Shown here piece by piece: positions 42,371 to 49,606 of a stretch of DNA of 64,000 nucleotides. Every line of letters starts with the position of its first letter. Position 1 is the stretch's first letter. The position numbers and the translations under genes were made by a program. Source of the DNA: Phycisphaerae bacterium (GTDB taxonomy: Bacteria > Chloroflexota > Anaerolineae > 4572-78 > J111); the NCBI GenBank assembly GCA_028285035.1, contig JANQQF010000039.1, forward strand, positions 62,001 through 126,000, given 5' to 3'. The notes beneath the pieces are model-generated. The model made no database searches and was not told the DNA's origin. It saw nothing but the letters and a program-made list of their open reading frames with translations.

Positions 42371-43111
42371 ATGCAGGCGATTCAACGAACATTTTCAATT
42401 TTACGAATTATTGCTCAGCAGGAGGGGCAAATTGGGGTCAATGCCATAGCGGCCAAGCTGGGGCTAGCCAAGAGTACGACCTCCCGTTTTTTGTCAGCCT
42501 TGGAGGCAGAGGGGGTGATTGTCCGTTCGGCTGATAATCGCTTCGCCATCGGCCCAGAAATCACACGATTGGCTCAACAAACACCGTTTACCCAATCGCT
42601 CGCGGTCGCAGCTCGACCTGAATTGCAGGCCTTGACCGATCAAACCGGTGAGGCGTCAGCCCTGTGTGTGCCCAATGGCAATCAAACCTTGTTTTTGGAT
42701 CACGTACCGAGTCAGCATATGGTTCAGGTGATGGATTGGACGGGGCACTCGGTGCCGTTGCACACAGCCTCTTCAGGAAAACTATTTTTGGCTGATGCGT
42801 CTAGCCATTTTGTGGATAGGTATTTGGCCCGTCCCCTTGAAGCCTTCACGGACAAAACGATAACTTCAGCTAAAGCACTTCGTGCCGAGTTGGTCCGGGC
42901 GCGAGAGCAAGGTTACGCGATTACTGATGAAGAATTTGCCGAAAGTGTGGTCGGCTATGCCGTGCCCATTTATGACAAGAACGACAAGATTATTGCCGCC
43001 ATTATGTTGTATGGGCCAAAATTTCGCTTTGAGGAATTGAGTAAGCCAGAGGATTTGGTGGCATTGTTACGAAAGCACGCCGACCGCATTCAGGTGATGA
43101 TGGGAATGTGA
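42371..43111 (+). CDS. IclR-family transcriptional regulator
   Basis: This 246-residue regulator has an N-terminal winged helix (AIQRTFSILRIIAQQ, VNAIAAKLGLAKSTTSRFLSALEAEGVI) and a C-terminal ligand-binding domain (LTDQTGEASALCVPNGNQTLFLD, WTGHSVPLHTASSGKLFLA, EGYAIT-type EQGYAITDEEFAESVVGYAVPI). IclR proteins are usually repressors of aromatic, sugar-acid or carnitine-type catabolic operons and bind small acids. The gene is divergent from the dioxygenase operon with the palindrome at 42292-42330 between them, so it is very probably its regulator. The ribosome site AAAGGA is somewhat far (11 bases) from ATG 42371. Length and order are normal for the family. Confidence 0.92.
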   Translation: MQAIQRTFSILRIIAQQEGQIGVNAIAAKLGLAKSTTSRFLSALEAEGVIVRSADNRFAIGPEITRLAQQTPFTQSLAVAARPELQALTDQTGEASALCVPNGNQTLFLDHVPSQHMVQVMDWTGHSVPLHTASSGKLFLADASSHFVDRYLARPLEAFTDKTITSAKALRAELVRAREQGYAITDEEFAESVVGYAVPIYDKNDKIIAAIMLYGPKFRFEELSKPEDLVALLRKHADRIQVMMGM

Positions 43112-43138
43112 TGCATCGTATTAATTGAAGGTCTTTTG

Positions 43139-43201
43139 GACAGGATTTACAAGATGATCAAGATTAAACATTTTCGTTCTGTAAATCTTGTAAATCCTGT
43201 C
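43139..43201. terminator. Inverted repeat terminator between convergent genes
   Basis: GACAGGATTTACAAGAT (43139-43155) is perfectly complementary to 43185-43201, around a 29-base loop; AGTTTTT follows on the plus strand. The same sequence word is common in intergenic palindromes of many genomes, so it may be a dispersed repeat used as a bidirectional terminator for the IclR and hydrolase genes. Confidence 0.65.
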
Positions 43202-43232
43202 AGTTTTTACAAATCAAGTGATCTAGGCAATC

Positions 43233-44045
43233 TTAAAGTTTACCCAGCCAAGCTCGAACGGCTTCAAAGAAAGCGGCTTCCTCTTCGATGAAGGGGAAGT
43301 GGGCGCTATCTTCAAAGATGATTAATTCGGAGTTAGGAAGCAGGTCGTGCTGCCGCTCGGCTCCAGGACCTGGGGGGGTGATGAAGTCGTGCCGACCCGT
43401 CAGGACAAGCGTAGGCACATTGATCTTGGGAAGTTGCTCTAACGTATTAAAGGTGCCGAGCATCCCCCCAACCGCATTCCAACCTGCTGCCGCATATTGC
43501 GTTGAGGCGTGAATAGCATCCCCAATTTTCGCGTCATATTCCTTGTAGTACATTGGCACGATCGTTGACCAGGTTTTTCCCCACGCCTCATCACTCTCCA
43601 TCGGGCCACTAAACGCAGCGCCAAAGGCAGCCAATTGCTCATCGGTGCCGCTTGGGGCGGGTTGATAATCGAGGACAGGTGTGCTATTGGCCAGTATCAA
43701 ACCAGCCAATCGATCTGGATAGCGGATCGCGTATTCCTGCGCCAGGAAACTGCCGTAGGAGTGACCAAACAGGATCATTTTTTCGTGGCCAAGATGCGCT
43801 CGAAGAGCCTCAGCATCTTCGGCGAGTAGCTGGTGGCTGTACTCAAAACTTTCATAGTTCCGCTCGGAGCGACCGTGTCCGCGATGGTCGTAGTAGATTA
43901 CCTGGGCCACATCAGCCAGCTGGTTAAACCAGGGTAAAAAATAGGTGTGATCCAAACCCAGACCACCGTGCATCAACATCAGGGCTGGGCCATCTCCATT
44001 GGCCTGATAAAACAGGCTCGTGCCATTAACATTTGCTTCAGACAT
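43233..44045 (-). CDS. Alpha/beta hydrolase (proline iminopeptidase-like)
   Basis: This 270-residue alpha/beta hydrolase has the oxyanion entry LMLMHGGLGLDHTYFLPWF, the nucleophile elbow LFGHSYGSFLAQEYA (about 100-114), the acid in LTGRHDFITPPG and the base in FEDSAHFPFIEE. HGG and GHSYGS motifs resemble proline iminopeptidases and related hydrolases (S33). There is no export signal. AAGGAG precedes the ATG pair at 44045/44048. It is monocistronic, facing the IclR gene. The substrate is unknown; esters, lactones or aminoacyl-peptides are possible. Confidence 0.88.
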   Translation of the reverse strand: MSEANVNGTSLFYQANGDGPALMLMHGGLGLDHTYFLPWFNQLADVAQVIYYDHRGHGRSERNYESFEYSHQLLAEDAEALRAHLGHEKMILFGHSYGSFLAQEYAIRYPDRLAGLILANSTPVLDYQPAPSGTDEQLAAFGAAFSGPMESDEAWGKTWSTIVPMYYKEYDAKIGDAIHASTQYAAAGWNAVGGMLGTFNTLEQLPKINVPTLVLTGRHDFITPPGPGAERQHDLLPNSELIIFEDSAHFPFIEEEAAFFEAVRAWLGKL

Positions 44046-44317
44046 CATAGTCTCCTTTTGATAATATGGTTTAATTGATTGTGAATATTGAGTTGATTTT
44101 AGGTCAGCGCATGACGCCTGCGCTATAAACATCTTGCGTAATCATTGAAGATTCTTGCTAAGTTTGCTCAAGCTACGCAGGACTTACACAATTCAGATTG
44201 GTGCAGTCTCCAAAGTCAGTTTTCTGGACATCAAACCTTTGAATTCCTCCTGAATGAGCTATCAAATAGCCGTACAAGACTGAACCAATCTCGTAGAATC
44301 AACTACTTAAGCCCCAT

Positions 44318-45217
44318 CTACAGATACAAACTTCGATAATCGCTGGGTGTGATACCAAAGCGTTTATGAAATTGACGGGTCAAATAGGCATGATCGGTTA
44401 AGCCCACCTGTTGAGCAATCGTGGCTAGGGTCGCTTGGGGGGCTGACAGCAAAAGCTGTTTGGCTTGATCCAAACGGAGTTGGGTCAAATACTGATACGG
44501 TGGGGTCCCCATCGATTGGCGAAAGAGACGGGCAAAGTAGTAGGGACTTAAGTTGAGATTATCGGCCATTTCCTGCAAGGAAATTTGTTCAGCAATCCGA
44601 TCATTCATCAACGAAATTGTCGCTTGTATCTGAGCCTTGCTCAGTCCTCGTCTCCGATCCTTTAATTTGGGTTGCAAATTGGTGTGATGGGTCAACAGAT
44701 AAATGGCTAGGGCGGTGCCCAGCGTTTCAGCATAAAGTGGTCCCGTTTGACCTTGGTTGATCAATTCGGCCTGAAAGAGACGGGCGAAATGTTTGAGATG
44801 GGGATCACGCAATTGAAAATCATCCACAAACTGAAGATGAGCAGCGTCCAAATCGTAGGTGGTCAAAGCGGTTTGGGTCAGAAAGCCGTTTTCAAGCAAG
44901 ATATGCAGACAATGGGGCTGGCTGCCGCCAAACTCCCAATGATTGTCCATATTTGCTGGTACATAGGTGATGTCCTCGACAACCATCGTGGCTTCATTAT
45001 GCTTCTCGCCACACCGATGACGTAGCAAGCCCTGGGGTGGTTTGTAGTGAAAGGCCAGGATGTGATGGCTCATTGGGGGGAGTTTGAGATCGCTAGGCGG
45101 TAAGTAACGGTAATCTTCCAGCCGAATAGCCGCCCAGCCCAAATTTGAACTAGTGGTTTGTGGTTCAAAGGGAAGATGAGTTAATCGTTCTTGAGGGGTA
45201 ATAACTTTTGAACGCAT
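44318..45217 (-). CDS. AraC-family transcriptional regulator
   Basis: This 299-residue protein has a divergent N-terminal sensor region of about 190 residues (cupin-like strands such as HHILAFHYKPPQGLLRH) and a C-terminal AraC DNA-binding domain: ISLQEMADNLNLSPYYFARLF, then QAKQLLLSAPQATLATIAQQ and LTDHAYLTRQFHKRFGITP. GAGGAGG lies seven bases before ATG 45217. A 14-base palindrome overlaps the leader immediately upstream (45227-45240). Adjacent minus-strand ferritin-like genes lie 160 bases upstream, so they may be in the regulon. Ligand unknown. Confidence 0.9.
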   Translation of the reverse strand: MRSKVITPQERLTHLPFEPQTTSSNLGWAAIRLEDYRYLPPSDLKLPPMSHHILAFHYKPPQGLLRHRCGEKHNEATMVVEDITYVPANMDNHWEFGGSQPHCLHILLENGFLTQTALTTYDLDAAHLQFVDDFQLRDPHLKHFARLFQAELINQGQTGPLYAETLGTALAIYLLTHHTNLQPKLKDRRRGLSKAQIQATISLMNDRIAEQISLQEMADNLNLSPYYFARLFRQSMGTPPYQYLTQLRLDQAKQLLLSAPQATLATIAQQVGLTDHAYLTRQFHKRFGITPSDYRSLYL

Positions 45218-45226
45218 AGAACCTCC

Positions 45227-45240
45227 TCACGACATCGTGA
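45227..45240. promoter_or_regulatory. Palindrome in the AraC-gene leader
   Basis: TCACGACATCGTGA is a perfect 6-2-6 palindrome abutting the ribosome binding site of the AraC gene on the minus strand. It could be an operator, or a small hairpin affecting translation. Confidence 0.4.
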
Positions 45241-45378
45241 TTACCGTCTTTATGGCAATGTATTGTAGGGGGATTGGTAGGTTTAGGCAAGCGTTTTAAT
45301 GACCTGATTGTGACTGGAGATCATTGAGGATAAAAATAAATTGAATATTCATAATCCCCAGTCAATGTATAGATCATA

Positions 45379-46422
45379 TCACTCCTTCACAAAAGGAACC
45401 CGCAGGAACCCACGCATGTAGCCCCGCATGGTATCATCATCAAAGGCACCCATCCAGTAAGACGTGCGCCATTCATCATTGGAGCCAGTGAGAATGGTGC
45501 CACCCAAAGCATTGACGCCCTCTGTGCTGATATCTGTCCCTCGCAGATCATGATCCCAACGCGCCATCAAACCAAGACGGTTACCGAGACGGTCGCTAAC
45601 GGCGTCGCTCGTGAACTCCTGGATAATGTAGAGTCGATTCAGATAGGCACCACGTTGCACCTCAAGATCGGCTAAAGTTTGGGGATCGCACTTTTCATCA
45701 AGACGGCAGGCAGCAATTGCGTTGTCAACCTGTGAAAGTCTCAGTTCTAGCCACTCTTTGCGCTTTTGAAAGTAAGTGAGGTAGGGTAAGCCTTTGTCCG
45801 TCGTGTCCAAGCCAATCGCCGACAGCGCCTCATCAGCATCGGAATTAAATTCGCGAGGACAACGGCGTTCATAAATTTCCGAATCCTCAATCTCCCAGAT
45901 CTTCTGCTCAGGATCATTTGGGTTCAATGGGTCGTCACGACCAATACGGACCGTATCATTCTTACCTTCGATCATAATATGAAAGGGATCGATCGGCATA
46001 AATATCCCGCTATTATTGCCTGGGTTGAAGATAATGGTATTCCGGAGTTCAAAGCGAGGGCCTTCGATCTGGTGTTTAGCGGGTAGCCAACGAACCTTCC
46101 CTCCAAATAGTGCGGCCATTCCAGGCTCATAAGTTTCCCCATCAAGTTTGACGCTACTGACAAAAACCCCAAAGCGACCTTTATCATCCTCTTTGCTGTA
46201 ATAAGCGTGCGTCTTTGGGTACTTTGGCGGTGGCCAGGCCTCACGAAAATCTACATCCTCAATCTCATCACGCTGGAGACGAATAATGGTGTCTAGATCA
46301 TTTTCATTACCGATGGCGAAAGTATAACCGCTGGCACCACGGGGATCTCGGGATGGATCGGGGTCAGTCGCTTGGCGGCATTGCCAATAGCCTTCGAAAT
46401 GGATGGTTAGTTCACTGCTCAT
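45379..46422 (-). CDS. Uncharacterised partner of the ferritin-like protein
   Basis: This 347-residue protein belongs to no family I recognise with certainty. It has a beta-rich first half (IHFEGYWQCRQATDPDPSRD, then AAWPPPKYPKT-like loops with EAWPPPKYPKTHAYY) and acidic, Asp- and Arg-rich segments (IMIEGKNDTVRIGRDDP, EIEDSEIYERRC), then a helical section (ITLADLEVQRGAYLNRLYI-type, with QTLADLEVQRGAYLNRLY) and a final WRTSYWMGAFDDDTMRGYM. No signal peptide is seen. ATG 46422 overlaps the stop of the ferritin-like gene (ATGA, 46419-46422) and is preferred over the ATG at 46437. The coupled order suggests the two make one complex or pathway. Confidence 0.65.
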   Translation of the reverse strand: MSSELTIHFEGYWQCRQATDPDPSRDPRGASGYTFAIGNENDLDTIIRLQRDEIEDVDFREAWPPPKYPKTHAYYSKEDDKGRFGVFVSSVKLDGETYEPGMAALFGGKVRWLPAKHQIEGPRFELRNTIIFNPGNNSGIFMPIDPFHIMIEGKNDTVRIGRDDPLNPNDPEQKIWEIEDSEIYERRCPREFNSDADEALSAIGLDTTDKGLPYLTYFQKRKEWLELRLSQVDNAIAACRLDEKCDPQTLADLEVQRGAYLNRLYIIQEFTSDAVSDRLGNRLGLMARWDHDLRGTDISTEGVNALGGTILTGSNDEWRTSYWMGAFDDDTMRGYMRGFLRVPFVKE

Positions 46423-47807
46423 CGTCCCTGCCTCCATATGCTGTCTAGATGTTTCGCTGTACTGGTAAGATTTTCATAGAGATAGTTCATACTGTGGCGT
46501 TGGCTGTGAGGAACCACCTCAATCAAATCCTTGGTCTGTTGCGCCAAATCTTGCAGGGCTGTTTGATAAAAGCTACTGTCAAGAATTGTAGTGATTCTCG
46601 GCCCAGAAGCCGTCTCTGTGATCAGATTAGGATTGATCTCGAAGCTCGCTCCAGCGTGGGCTTGTCCTGGCTCGGGGGTGCGATTATCTCCATCTGCTGG
46701 CATACGGGCAATAATTTCACCGAGTGGGCGAATAACCATCGTCATGAGTGGAAAAAACGCAGCGTAGAACATCGCCGCCTGTTGTCTTGGTTCAGGTTGA
46801 TAGATATTCGAATAAGTCCCAAAGAAACTTTTCATCATAACCAGCATCAGGGAGTAAGCTTCGTTGAACAATTGTATCACTGGAATGGTATAGGGGTTAG
46901 TGATCGGGGTAATCTGCTCAAGATTGACATTAGTTAGGCCCAATCCTATATCGGCAATCCAAGGATTAGGAACCACAGGTAGGGCTGGTTCAAATGATGG
47001 GTCTGCGCCTTTTGCTTCATCGTAACCACGCAGAATACTCAGGAAGCGTTCGAAGTGAGCCGGTTCTCCAGACTGAGGTGTCTGGCCGATGCCCTCTCCC
47101 TGTTCGGTGACTAGGTCGATGGCTGCTATGGCGGTCTGCCGATTGTTAACTGGCATCATTTCGATGCGATATCCAAATAGATCATTGCCGACCTGACGGG
47201 CCGGGTCCCCTGTGAAGATTTCACCTGGGTCAAGTGTGGTAAAAGCAACCTTGATCGCATCATAAAGTTGCTCTACCGAAACATATTCAGGAAACGAGGA
47301 AGGACGCAAACTAGGTTCAATATCGGCATGATCCGACTCATCGGGACTATCAAGGTGTTGGCGAAACTCCTCAGTCAAGTAGTCGGGGCGTTCGTACCAG
47401 ATAAAGCGATACAGTGCCCGATGCCCGAATCGGTCGAGACGAAAGGGTGCCCCAAGCAACGTATGTTGGGCTGAGACCGGAAATGCAGGTCGCATGAAAT
47501 ATGGTTCTTCGCCTAGTGCGGCAAGCAGATTCTGAACGATACCAAGATGTTCCATTTCCTGACGGGCAATTATATAGGTCTGGGCCAACCAGGGCCGGAT
47601 GGTATCGATGTCCGCTTGGGCGCGTCGCAAGGCCACAGGGTCATGTTTGATCTCTGCAGGGTAATCTTTCAAACTTTTCTTGGCTGAGAAAGCTGCAAAT
47701 AGATACTCGCAGGCGAGCATATGTTCGAGAATCGAAGCAAACTTCAAAGCTGCAATCAAATCGTCTCGATTTTGCAACAGTGGGGGTGACGAACAGTCCT
47801 GACTCAT
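46419..47807 (-). CDS. VioB/RebD-like ferritin-fold protein
   Basis: This 462-residue protein starts with a ferritin-like domain: LEHMLACEYLFAAFSAKK (27-44) and YIIARQEMEHLGIVQNLLAAL (79-99) carry the paired Glu and Glu-x-x-His metal ligands. This N-terminal part (PF12902-like) occurs in iminophenyl-pyruvate dimer synthases VioB, RebD and StaD, and in many uncharacterised bacterial proteins. The rest (about 100-462) has FHVMIRP-like loops and a long helical end with YLYENLTSTAKHLDSIW. AGGAGG seven bases before ATG 47807 sets the start. A secondary-metabolism role is possible but no partner oxidase (VioA-type) lies nearby, so an oxidative-stress or iron-related function is as likely. Confidence 0.75.
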   Translation of the reverse strand: MSQDCSSPPLLQNRDDLIAALKFASILEHMLACEYLFAAFSAKKSLKDYPAEIKHDPVALRRAQADIDTIRPWLAQTYIIARQEMEHLGIVQNLLAALGEEPYFMRPAFPVSAQHTLLGAPFRLDRFGHRALYRFIWYERPDYLTEEFRQHLDSPDESDHADIEPSLRPSSFPEYVSVEQLYDAIKVAFTTLDPGEIFTGDPARQVGNDLFGYRIEMMPVNNRQTAIAAIDLVTEQGEGIGQTPQSGEPAHFERFLSILRGYDEAKGADPSFEPALPVVPNPWIADIGLGLTNVNLEQITPITNPYTIPVIQLFNEAYSLMLVMMKSFFGTYSNIYQPEPRQQAAMFYAAFFPLMTMVIRPLGEIIARMPADGDNRTPEPGQAHAGASFEINPNLITETASGPRITTILDSSFYQTALQDLAQQTKDLIEVVPHSQRHSMNYLYENLTSTAKHLDSIWRQGR

Positions 47808-48034
47808 ACGGTAACCTCCTCTGGTCATCTCCGTGTCAAGTATCAAACAAGCTCTATTAATTTTGAATTTACTAACTAGATTATTGGGAATCAATTTTTG
47901 ATTTTATGTATAATTTTCACAGAGTCAAAAATGAAACGCAAAGAGAGTTAAAAATTTTTGATTGGATTTCATAATGCAGATTGAATCGAGAAATAAGACC
48001 TACTCATTTCGATCTGGTTGAAGCAGAACCCTTG

Positions 48035-48574
48035 TTAGAGTAACCGGGTCATAACCAACCCAACAGGACAACTTTGTCCGACTGGAAGAGAGGCGGTACC
48101 TGCGACGCTAAAGCCCCAATGTTGGTAAAAGATATGGGCTCGGTTATTCTTTTCCCAAACCGCCAGCCAACAGGTTTGGTAGCCTATGTCTACAACCGTA
48201 GCCAGCGCCTGCTGCATCAAGGCTGCACCCACCCCTCGCCCAATCCATTCGGGCTGCAAATAGAGACGTGTTATTTCGACTGGCGCAGCTAAATTGAGGG
48301 GAGGCGGAGGCGGCCCCTTGCTTAAACGGACGGTCCCTATAACCATCCCGTCTACTTCAGCCACCAGAAAAACATTGCGAGTATCCTTAAAGTCCTGAGC
48401 TACTTGGGATGGGTTAAAGGTATCGGCCAAATAATGGGTCAGATCAATTTTAGTAAATGCATTGTGGTGAGCTATGGCGAAGCCACAATAGCTGATATTG
48501 GCAATGGCCACAATATCCCTCTCGTCGGCCCGACGCACAGAGATGTCCGCTGATTTTTTGGTCGTGGGACTCAT
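48035..48574 (-). CDS. GNAT-family N-acetyltransferase
   Basis: This GNAT-fold protein has about 179 residues: ISVRRADERDIVAIANI (strand 1/helix 1), NVFLVAEVDGMVIGTVRLS, the acetyl-CoA pyrophosphate loop YLQPEWIGRGVGAALMQQAL, and AVWEKNNRAHIFYQHWGFSVAG at the end. It should acetylate an amine or other acceptor with acetyl-CoA. The start at 48574 is favoured by the domain boundary; there is no convincing ribosome site, and upstream in-frame TTG 48619 and GTG 48607 overlap the neighbouring gene end, so coupling may supply initiation. The substrate cannot be told from sequence. Confidence 0.8.
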   Translation of the reverse strand: MSPTTKKSADISVRRADERDIVAIANISYCGFAIAHHNAFTKIDLTHYLADTFNPSQVAQDFKDTRNVFLVAEVDGMVIGTVRLSKGPPPPPLNLAAPVEITRLYLQPEWIGRGVGAALMQQALATVVDIGYQTCWLAVWEKNNRAHIFYQHWGFSVAGTASLPVGQSCPVGLVMTRLL

Positions 48575-48596
48575 CTGCGACTTTGTCAATACGGCG

Positions 48597-49175
48597 TTAT
48601 TTATCACGATAAACCTCAAATTTATTGTCTGATCTCAAAGGAGTTGTAAGCTTATTATGGTCGAAAAGAACAGGGCTAAGGGTGACCAAGGGGATTGCCT
48701 GTGCCAATAAACGACAATCAGTCTCATCGCTTGTTAAAACCTGTCCCACCATCATTTTGGAAATTTTGTGAAACGCTATGGGATAGCGATAGGCATAACC
48801 TTTTAACACCTTTGTCGCTTCATCTATCGATAGTCGAGCCACAGTGGCCGCCATCTGTCGGCATCCAGCATAAAGAATCACGGCTGGTTCTTGCTGTACA
48901 TTTTGAAACCAGTCTGATGTTTCTCCCCATCCTGAGGCGATGATGTAGGTATTCGTTGGTGGGTCGTGCTGAACGACCTCGACTACGGTATAACGGGGTA
49001 ACCTGCTTTTTCGTCCAATATGCCGAAACATCACAAATCGATGGCCTAACAGCCACCCTAGGTGAAATCGATAGAGCCAAATGGGTAAGCGGAGGGCGAA
49101 CCGGAGTAACCCCCGTGGCTTTGGTCCTTTACTTGTCCCTGTTGTCATCTGTAACTGCTCATCTTGTCTGTGCAT
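48597..49175 (-). CDS. Deazaflavin (F420)-type nitroreductase-family protein (DUF385)
   Basis: This 192-residue protein has a basic helical start (LLRFALRLPIWLYRF) and the split-barrel domain of the DUF385/Ddn group: HIGRKSRLPRYTVVEVVQHD, YIIASGWGETSDWFQNVQQEP, VILYAGCRQMAATVARL. Members use F420H2 to reduce quinones or nitro compounds; the motif SGWGExSDWFQN contacts the phosphate side of the cofactor. Occurrence is compatible with Chloroflexota, where F420 is found. It is followed closely (overlapping or adjoining) by the GNAT gene. GAGGT lies about eight bases before ATG 49175. Confidence 0.85.
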   Translation of the reverse strand: MHRQDEQLQMTTGTSKGPKPRGLLRFALRLPIWLYRFHLGWLLGHRFVMFRHIGRKSRLPRYTVVEVVQHDPPTNTYIIASGWGETSDWFQNVQQEPAVILYAGCRQMAATVARLSIDEATKVLKGYAYRYPIAFHKISKMMVGQVLTSDETDCRLLAQAIPLVTLSPVLFDHNKLTTPLRSDNKFEVYRDK

Positions 49176-49252
49176 ATAATTTGACCTCTTTGATAAATTG
49201 TGGGGAAGAGACTTTGCTATTTGGCTTGATGTAAAATATTGATCCTACTTTA

Positions 49253-49298
49253 AGTAACGAGTGATACCTGCAACAACCTTCAGGCATCACTCGTTACT
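49253..49298 (-). terminator. Hairpin after the delta-60 operon
   Basis: AGTAACGAGTGATACCTG (49253-49270) pairs with CAGGCATCACTCGTTACT (49281-49298) with one mismatch and a ten-base loop. It lies between the end of the minus-strand gene at 49356 and the start of the gene ending at 49175, so it should separate the two transcripts. Confidence 0.65.
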
Positions 49299-49355
49299 GG
49301 GCAAACGCTGTTTCCGTTTCTTTGGATGATCCCCATGAACGATTAAATAATTAAA

Positions 49356-49586
49356 CTATCTAGTAAGTCTTTGGTATTTACTGCGTTTGGGGATATTTCT
49401 GACCATCAATTTGAATAACTTTTGGCCAATGTGCCTCAGTCTGCGCCCGAGTGTAACTAGTAGCTGAAATTGGGCCTTAGCTCTATCCTGACGAGCTTGC
49501 CGACAAATTTGGTGAAGCTCGATTTCGACCAAGCGTTCTTGCCACTGTTGTTGAGCGATTTCGTATTCGCGAATAAGATTTAACAT
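49356..49586 (-). CDS. Small basic helical protein
   Basis: This 76-residue protein has no family I recognise. It is a single long amphipathic helix followed by a very basic tail (IREYEIAQQQWQERLVEIEL, then ARQDRAKAQFQLLV, LRHIGQKLFKLMVRN, IPKRSKYQRL). CGGAG precedes the ATG at eight bases, 20 bases after the stop of the delta-60 protein gene, so it is probably co-transcribed. It could be a membrane-associated or nucleic-acid-binding accessory, but nothing is certain. Confidence 0.6.
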   Translation of the reverse strand: MLNLIREYEIAQQQWQERLVEIELHQICRQARQDRAKAQFQLLVTLGRRLRHIGQKLFKLMVRNIPKRSKYQRLTR

Positions 49587-49606
49587 TGTTAATCTCCGAT
49601 ATATTT

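Noticed and set aside
44145..44339. Open frame between the hydrolase and AraC genes
   Set aside because: Overlaps the end of the AraC gene, with an arbitrary composition and no ribosome site.
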